Positions 13,963 to 17,503 of a stretch of 17,503 nt of DNA are shown here, piece after piece. The position numbers and the translations under genes were made by a program. The notes beneath the pieces are model-generated. The model searched no databases and was not told the origin of the DNA. It was given only the letters and a program-made list of their open reading frames with translations. The stretch comes from an uncultured Oscillospiraceae bacterium (GTDB lineage Bacteria; Bacillota; Clostridia; Oscillospirales; Acutalibacteraceae). Each line of letters begins with the position of its first letter. Position 1 is the stretch's first letter. Location of the stretch: contig CAUFXR010000052.1 in NCBI GenBank assembly GCA_959596515.1, positions 1 to 17,503 on the forward strand. The letters are read 5' to 3'.

Positions 13963-15111
13963 TTAATCAGCTTCCCGCAACACAAATTCCCTTGCGTCCC
14001 GATCGGCCTTTAAGATATCCTCCAAATCTGTAAGCTCCCTGTCAGTTTGCCGCTCGATTGCCATGGATACCATTCTGCCAATATCCAAAAAAGAAATCTT
14101 TTTTCGCAAAAATAGATCCACCGCCTGCTCGTTGGCCCCATTGGCTATCGCAGGAGCCGTTCCCCCTAATATCATAGCCTGTTTGCAGGCTTTTAAGCAA
14201 AGAAAATTTTCATCATCCGGCGCAAAAAACGTCAAGGTTCCTAATTCTATCAGATCAAGTTCCTTAACAGGAGATTCAAATCTTTTGGGATATGTCAGCG
14301 CATATTGGATGGGAATCCGCATATCTGGCACTCCAAGCTGTGCCAGCACGGAATTATCCTCAAACTGAATCATAGAGTGGATTATGCTTTCTCGGTGAAC
14401 CACCACATCCACCTTGTCGATTGGCATATCGAACAGCCAGGAGGCCTCCATAATCTCCAAACCTTTATTCATCATGGTCGCGCAGTCTATGGTGATCTTC
14501 GCCCCCATATCCCAGTTTGGATGCTTTAACGCCTGTTCCGGGGTAACCTGTTCCAGCTCTTTCATGCCTTTTCCGAAAAACGGACCGCCGGAAGCGGTTA
14601 AAATCAATTTTTTCAGAGCTTTCTTCTCAGGACATCCCTGAAGGCATTGGAAAATTGCTGAATGCTCGCTGTCCACCGGATAGACCGGCACACCCTGCTT
14701 TTTGGCCGCCGCCATTACTAAAGCGCCTCCCGCCACCAAGGTTTCCTTGTTGGCCAAAGCGATCTTTTTCTTGGCTTGAATCGCTTCCAGCGTGGGCCGG
14801 AGCCCCACCATTCCTACTACGGAATTGAACATCATTTCAGCGCCTGGCAGAACCGCCGCTTCCAGCAAGCCATCCATCCCCGCGCCGATCCGGGTAGAAC
14901 AATCCGCTGTCCGCTGTTTCAATTCCTTCGCAAGGGCAACATCGTAAACGGCAGCAAACTCAGGGCGAAATTCCCGAATTTGCTGCTCCAAACGTTCTAT
15001 ATTCCGATAAGCCGCCAAGGCCTTCACTTGTATACCTAACCTGCGAATGATATCCAAAGCCTGGGTTCCAATCGAACCGGTGGAGCCCAGCAAAGACAGG
15101 GTCTGAATCAT
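13963..15111 (-). CDS. dxr: 1-deoxy-D-xylulose 5-phosphate reductoisomerase
   Basis: Dxr rearranges and reduces deoxyxylulose phosphate to methylerythritol phosphate using NADPH, the first committed MEP step and the target of fosmidomycin. The 382-residue protein starts with the dinucleotide-binding LLGSTGSIGTQALD (7-20). ALANKETLVAGG (118-129), PVDSEHSAIFQ (145-155, Asp147 and Glu149 metal ligands), TASGGPF (172-178) and NKGLEIMEA (215-223, Glu219 metal ligand) follow. ATG 15111 begins the family-typical sequence; in-frame ATGs at 15141 and 15189 would add an unrelated tail. The nearest ribosome binding site is GGAAGG with long spacing, so initiation may be weak. Confidence 0.95.
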   Translation of the reverse strand: MIQTLSLLGSTGSIGTQALDIIRRLGIQVKALAAYRNIERLEQQIREFRPEFAAVYDVALAKELKQRTADCSTRIGAGMDGLLEAAVLPGAEMMFNSVVGMVGLRPTLEAIQAKKKIALANKETLVAGGALVMAAAKKQGVPVYPVDSEHSAIFQCLQGCPEKKALKKLILTASGGPFFGKGMKELEQVTPEQALKHPNWDMGAKITIDCATMMNKGLEIMEASWLFDMPIDKVDVVVHRESIIHSMIQFEDNSVLAQLGVPDMRIPIQYALTYPKRFESPVKELDLIELGTLTFFAPDDENFLCLKACKQAMILGGTAPAIANGANEQAVDLFLRKKISFLDIGRMVSMAIERQTDRELTDLEDILKADRDAREFVLREAD

Positions 15112-15138
15112 AGTTATGCAACGCCTTCCCGTTTTATC

Positions 15139-15253
15139 CATGGATCTCGCAAGGAAAAGATAAACTCCGCCAAGCCTCTTTCGATCCATATAGTGTTAGT
15201 AGGCCTTAGAAACAAAAATCTTCCTTTTTGTCACAATCCACGCAAGATCCATG
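15139..15253. repeat. Inverted repeat enclosing the cdsA-dxr gap
   Basis: CATGGATCT at 15139-15147 and its exact complement AGATCCATG at 15245-15253 bracket most of the 142-base gap between cdsA and dxr. Extending the arms with one mismatch gives about 12 bases (CATGGATCTCGC against CATGGATCTTGC). The enclosed DNA has no gene-like content. It may be a small MITE-like remnant or a chance pairing. Confidence 0.4.
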
Positions 15254-16087
15254 TCAAAGCGTGACAACCGGATAGATTGTAGTGACAAAATAAATCATGG
15301 GCACTACAAAGATAACGCTGTCGAAGCGATCCAGCAATCCGCCGTGTCCCGGCAGTACGTTGCCGAAATCTTTGATATGACAACCTCTTTTTACCAGCGA
15401 GAAGCTTAGATCTCCGAGAATAGAGAGGCCAGCTCCCACCAAGGATACAAGAACCACAGCCAAATAATGAATCTTTACGTTGGCGGGGAAAATCAAATAT
15501 TGAAACACCAGACAGGTGGCCGCCACACAGAGTACAGAGATAACGACACCGCCTACGGCGCCTTCTACACTTTTCTTGGGGCTGATATTGGGGCACAGCT
15601 TATGCTTTCCGATGGCCGAACCAACAAAATAGGCGCCGGCATCCGCTGTCCAGGGCAGCAGAAGACAAATTACAATATAGAAAATCCCCACGGTGTTGTG
15701 GATTGTCCCGCCAATATCCCGCAGCTGGCAGATCAGTCCCAGGGGATAACTGATAATCAGCGACAGAGAATAAAGCACAGCCATATCCTTAAAAGTGATT
15801 GTTTTGTGCATGGCGATCAGAACACAGAACATCACGACCGCGTAAAGAAAACAGGCTCGATTGAAAATAGTAAAGCCAAACAAAGGCATAATTAAAGAAA
15901 ACGCCAAAGCTGGAATTACCATTCCATATATTTTCTGAATTCCCATGGCGCAGCACACCTCGAACACCGCTACGGCGCTGACTGCCGCCAAAGAGATATT
16001 GAGAAGCACGGGCAGATTGCCGTTGAACACCAGAACCAGAACTACATAGGTGATTCCGAACACCGCAGACATCAATCGTTTCGCCAT
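15254..16087 (-). CDS. cdsA: Phosphatidate cytidylyltransferase
   Basis: CdsA, an integral membrane enzyme, makes CDP-diacylglycerol from phosphatidate and CTP, the precursor of all the main phospholipids. At 277 residues it is the normal size, with several hydrophobic membrane segments. The family signature spans residues 230-263: SLVKRGCHIKDFG, then PGHGGLLDRFDS with Asp240, Asp253 and Asp256 likely metal ligands. ATG 16087 follows the uppS stop codon with no gap, and GGAGG within the end of uppS lies 6 bases upstream, so translation is coupled. Confidence 0.96.
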   Translation of the reverse strand: MAKRLMSAVFGITYVVLVLVFNGNLPVLLNISLAAVSAVAVFEVCCAMGIQKIYGMVIPALAFSLIMPLFGFTIFNRACFLYAVVMFCVLIAMHKTITFKDMAVLYSLSLIISYPLGLICQLRDIGGTIHNTVGIFYIVICLLLPWTADAGAYFVGSAIGKHKLCPNISPKKSVEGAVGGVVISVLCVAATCLVFQYLIFPANVKIHYLAVVLVSLVGAGLSILGDLSFSLVKRGCHIKDFGNVLPGHGGLLDRFDSVIFVVPMIYFVTTIYPVVTL

Positions 16088-16837
16088 TTAAACTCCTCCA
16101 AACCGCCGATTGCGCCTGGCGTATTCCTCTAACGCGGCATCCAGATCGGTAGTTTTAAAATCAGGCCACAAAATATCCATAATAATGTATTCTGTATAGG
16201 CCGACTGCCACAGCAGAAAATTCGAAATTCTTTGCTCTCCGCTGGGCCGGATAATCAAATCAGGGTCAGGTTGGCCCGCGGTGTATAAATGTCCGGCGAA
16301 AACCTCTTCGGTAATCTCATCCTGAGAAAGTTCCCCCCGACATACCTTTTGGGAAATCTGCTTTACCGCCCGGAGAATTTCATCCCGACCGCCGTAATTC
16401 ATAGCAATATTCAGTACCATCCCCGTGCGATCCTTGCAGACCTCTCGAGTCTCCTCGATCAGCTGGCGAAGATCTGGGGAAAAAGCCTCTGTGTTCCCGA
16501 TAAAACGGACCTTTATATCATCATCCCGAAAGTCCCGGAGAGATTCCTCCAGATACTGCTTGAACAGCTTCATCAAGCCGTTGACTTCCGCGGACGGACG
16601 TTTCCAATTTTCAGTAGAAAAAGCGTAAACGGTTAAATACTCAATCCCAATTTTGGCGCAATACCGTGTAATGGTTTTAAAGTTGGCGGCACCCACCGTA
16701 TGACCCGCAGACCTGGGAAGCCCCCTCTTTTTCGCCCATCGGCCGTTGCCATCCATAATGATTCCTAAATGCCTGGGCAGAATTCGCTCTGCCGGTTGGG
16801 GCTGGGCGGATTCGCCTTTTTTAGAAAATAAGGCCAA
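16088..16837 (-). CDS. uppS: Undecaprenyl diphosphate synthase (TTG start)
   Basis: UppS is the cis-prenyltransferase that elongates farnesyl diphosphate with eight isopentenyl units to give the lipid carrier for peptidoglycan and other wall polymers. The 249-residue protein carries IIMDGNGRWAKKRG (26-39; Asp29 catalytic), AFSTENWKRP and, near the C-terminus, PDLIIRPSGEQRISNFLLWQ. The start is read as TTG at 16837, where relatives commonly have ATG. No clear ribosome binding site precedes it, so translation may be weak. It follows frr after an 82-base gap containing a hairpin and abuts cdsA. Confidence 0.95.
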   Translation of the reverse strand: MALFSKKGESAQPQPAERILPRHLGIIMDGNGRWAKKRGLPRSAGHTVGAANFKTITRYCAKIGIEYLTVYAFSTENWKRPSAEVNGLMKLFKQYLEESLRDFRDDDIKVRFIGNTEAFSPDLRQLIEETREVCKDRTGMVLNIAMNYGGRDEILRAVKQISQKVCRGELSQDEITEEVFAGHLYTAGQPDPDLIIRPSGEQRISNFLLWQSAYTEYIIMDILWPDFKTTDLDAALEEYARRNRRFGGV

Positions 16838-16860
16838 ATAAAATCACATCACATTCTTTT

Positions 16861-16892
16861 CGGCAGGACAAGCCGTCTGGTTTGTCCTGCCG
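16861..16892 (+). terminator. Perfect hairpin between frr and uppS
   Basis: CGGCAGGACAA at 16861-16871 pairs perfectly with TTGTCCTGCCG at 16882-16892 around a 10-base loop. On the plus strand the stem is followed by TTTTCTGTT, the shape of a rightward terminator, but no rightward gene is present. On the minus strand, the direction of transcription of frr and uppS, the stem is followed by AAAAG and so lacks a U tract. It may block antisense transcripts or act as an mRNA processing or stability stem. Confidence 0.55.
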
Positions 16893-16919
16893 TTTTCTGT
16901 TCCGCTATTAAAATTTACA

Positions 16920-17474
16920 TTAGATTTCCATGATTTCTTTTTCTTTTACCTGAGAGATCGACTCGATTTCTTTAATAAATTTATCGGTCAGATTCTGCAT
17001 TTTCTTTTCCGCGTCTTTTAGGTCATCCTCAGTGATTTCCCCGTTTTTCTTCAGAGCTTTCAGTTTATCCATGGAATCACGGCGAATGGAGCGGATCGCT
17101 ACTTTAGCTTCTTCCTCCATCTTCTTGATATCCTTCACGATATCCCGGCGGCGGTCCTCAGTAAGAGGCGGGAAAATTAGACGAATCACCTTTCCGTCGG
17201 TCTGAGGGTTAATCCCCAAATCAGAGGACTGAATAGCCTTTTCTACCGCATGGACCACAGACTGATCCCAGGGAGAGATAGTCAGCGTGCGGGCCTCTGT
17301 CACGGAAATCGCCGCAAGCTGATTGATCGCGGTGGGACTGCCGTAATAATCTACCATAATCTTATCCAGCACCGCCGGATTGGCTCTGCCGGCGCGAATA
17401 CTGGCATATTCCGAGGTAAGCGCGTTTATGGTCTTGTTCATTTTTTTATCTGCGTTTTCAAACACCTGCTTCAT
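16920..17474 (-). CDS. frr: Ribosome recycling factor
   Basis: Frr, with EF-G, splits the post-termination ribosome into subunits for reuse. The 184 residues are the usual length, mostly a three-helix bundle with a small beta domain. Characteristic stretches are YASIRAGRANPAVLDKI (about 23-39), VDYYGSPTAINQLAAI (about 41-56), the LTISPWD loop (about 69-75) and the C-terminal charged helices with DLKDAEKKMQNLTDKFI. The ATG at 17474 follows GGAGG with 7-base spacing. The upstream gene, expected to be pyrH and tsf in this order, lies outside the window. An essential gene, placed first in this run. Confidence 0.97.
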   Translation of the reverse strand: MKQVFENADKKMNKTINALTSEYASIRAGRANPAVLDKIMVDYYGSPTAINQLAAISVTEARTLTISPWDQSVVHAVEKAIQSSDLGINPQTDGKVIRLIFPPLTEDRRRDIVKDIKKMEEEAKVAIRSIRRDSMDKLKALKKNGEITEDDLKDAEKKMQNLTDKFIKEIESISQVKEKEIMEI

Positions 17475-17503
17475 GGTAAAACCTCCAAGATCATTATTTT
17501 CGT

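Noticed and set aside
15112..15189. Longer Dxr starting at 15189
   Set aside because: The added 26 residues precede the nucleotide-binding strand that normally begins the protein and overlap the inverted-repeat gap.
1..17503. CRISPR array, tRNA or rRNA genes
   Set aside because: No regularly spaced repeats, and I saw no tRNA cloverleaf or rRNA-like stretch on reading the intergenic regions of either strand.

Overview
The window reads as a stretch of a Clostridia-type (Firmicutes) chromosome. Every gene I can support is transcribed leftward, on the minus strand. The evidence is PolC, the Gram-positive replicative polymerase; the order frr-uppS-cdsA-dxr-rseP-ispG-polC, typical of low-GC Gram-positives; a histidine operon that begins with hisZ and carries the short HisG; and strong AGGAGG-type ribosome binding sites. 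I cannot name a genus from sequence alone; a gut-type Lachnospiraceae or Oscillospiraceae member would fit.

Right block (17474 down to 7414): frr (ribosome recycling), uppS and cdsA (undecaprenyl diphosphate and CDP-diacylglycerol), dxr and ispG (two steps of the MEP isoprenoid pathway), rseP (site-2 membrane protease) and polC. The genes are close together: uppS and cdsA abut, and rseP and ispG share an ATGA overlap. MEP-derived isoprenoid units made by Dxr and IspG feed UppS, which makes the lipid carrier for cell-wall synthesis, and CdsA supplies activated phospholipid precursor. Non-coding interruptions are an 82-base gap holding a perfect hairpin (frr-uppS) and a 142-base gap holding an inverted repeat (cdsA-dxr).

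Left block (7404 down to 301): a near-consensus promoter sits about 10 bases after the polC stop, followed by a leader of roughly 125 bases with a palindrome and a possible 9-codon leader ORF. Then come hisZ, hisG, hisD, hisC, hisB, a fused hisA-hisI gene, hisE and a small flavodoxin-like gene. HisZ and HisG form the first enzyme; HisE and the HisI domain do steps 2 and 3; the HisA domain does step 4; HisB, HisC and HisD do later steps. The genes for imidazole glycerol phosphate synthase (hisH, hisF) and histidinol phosphatase are not present here.

The operon-like run ends before a strong bidirectional terminator at 144-176. The leftmost ~140 bases have no convincing gene; they may hold one end of an insertion sequence, but this is weak.

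I found no clearly new system. The observations most worth following up are the HisA-HisI fusion together with the missing hisH and hisF, a 192-base insert with a terminator-like hairpin inside the his operon between hisD and hisC, and the his leader with its palindrome and leader ORF without histidine codons.
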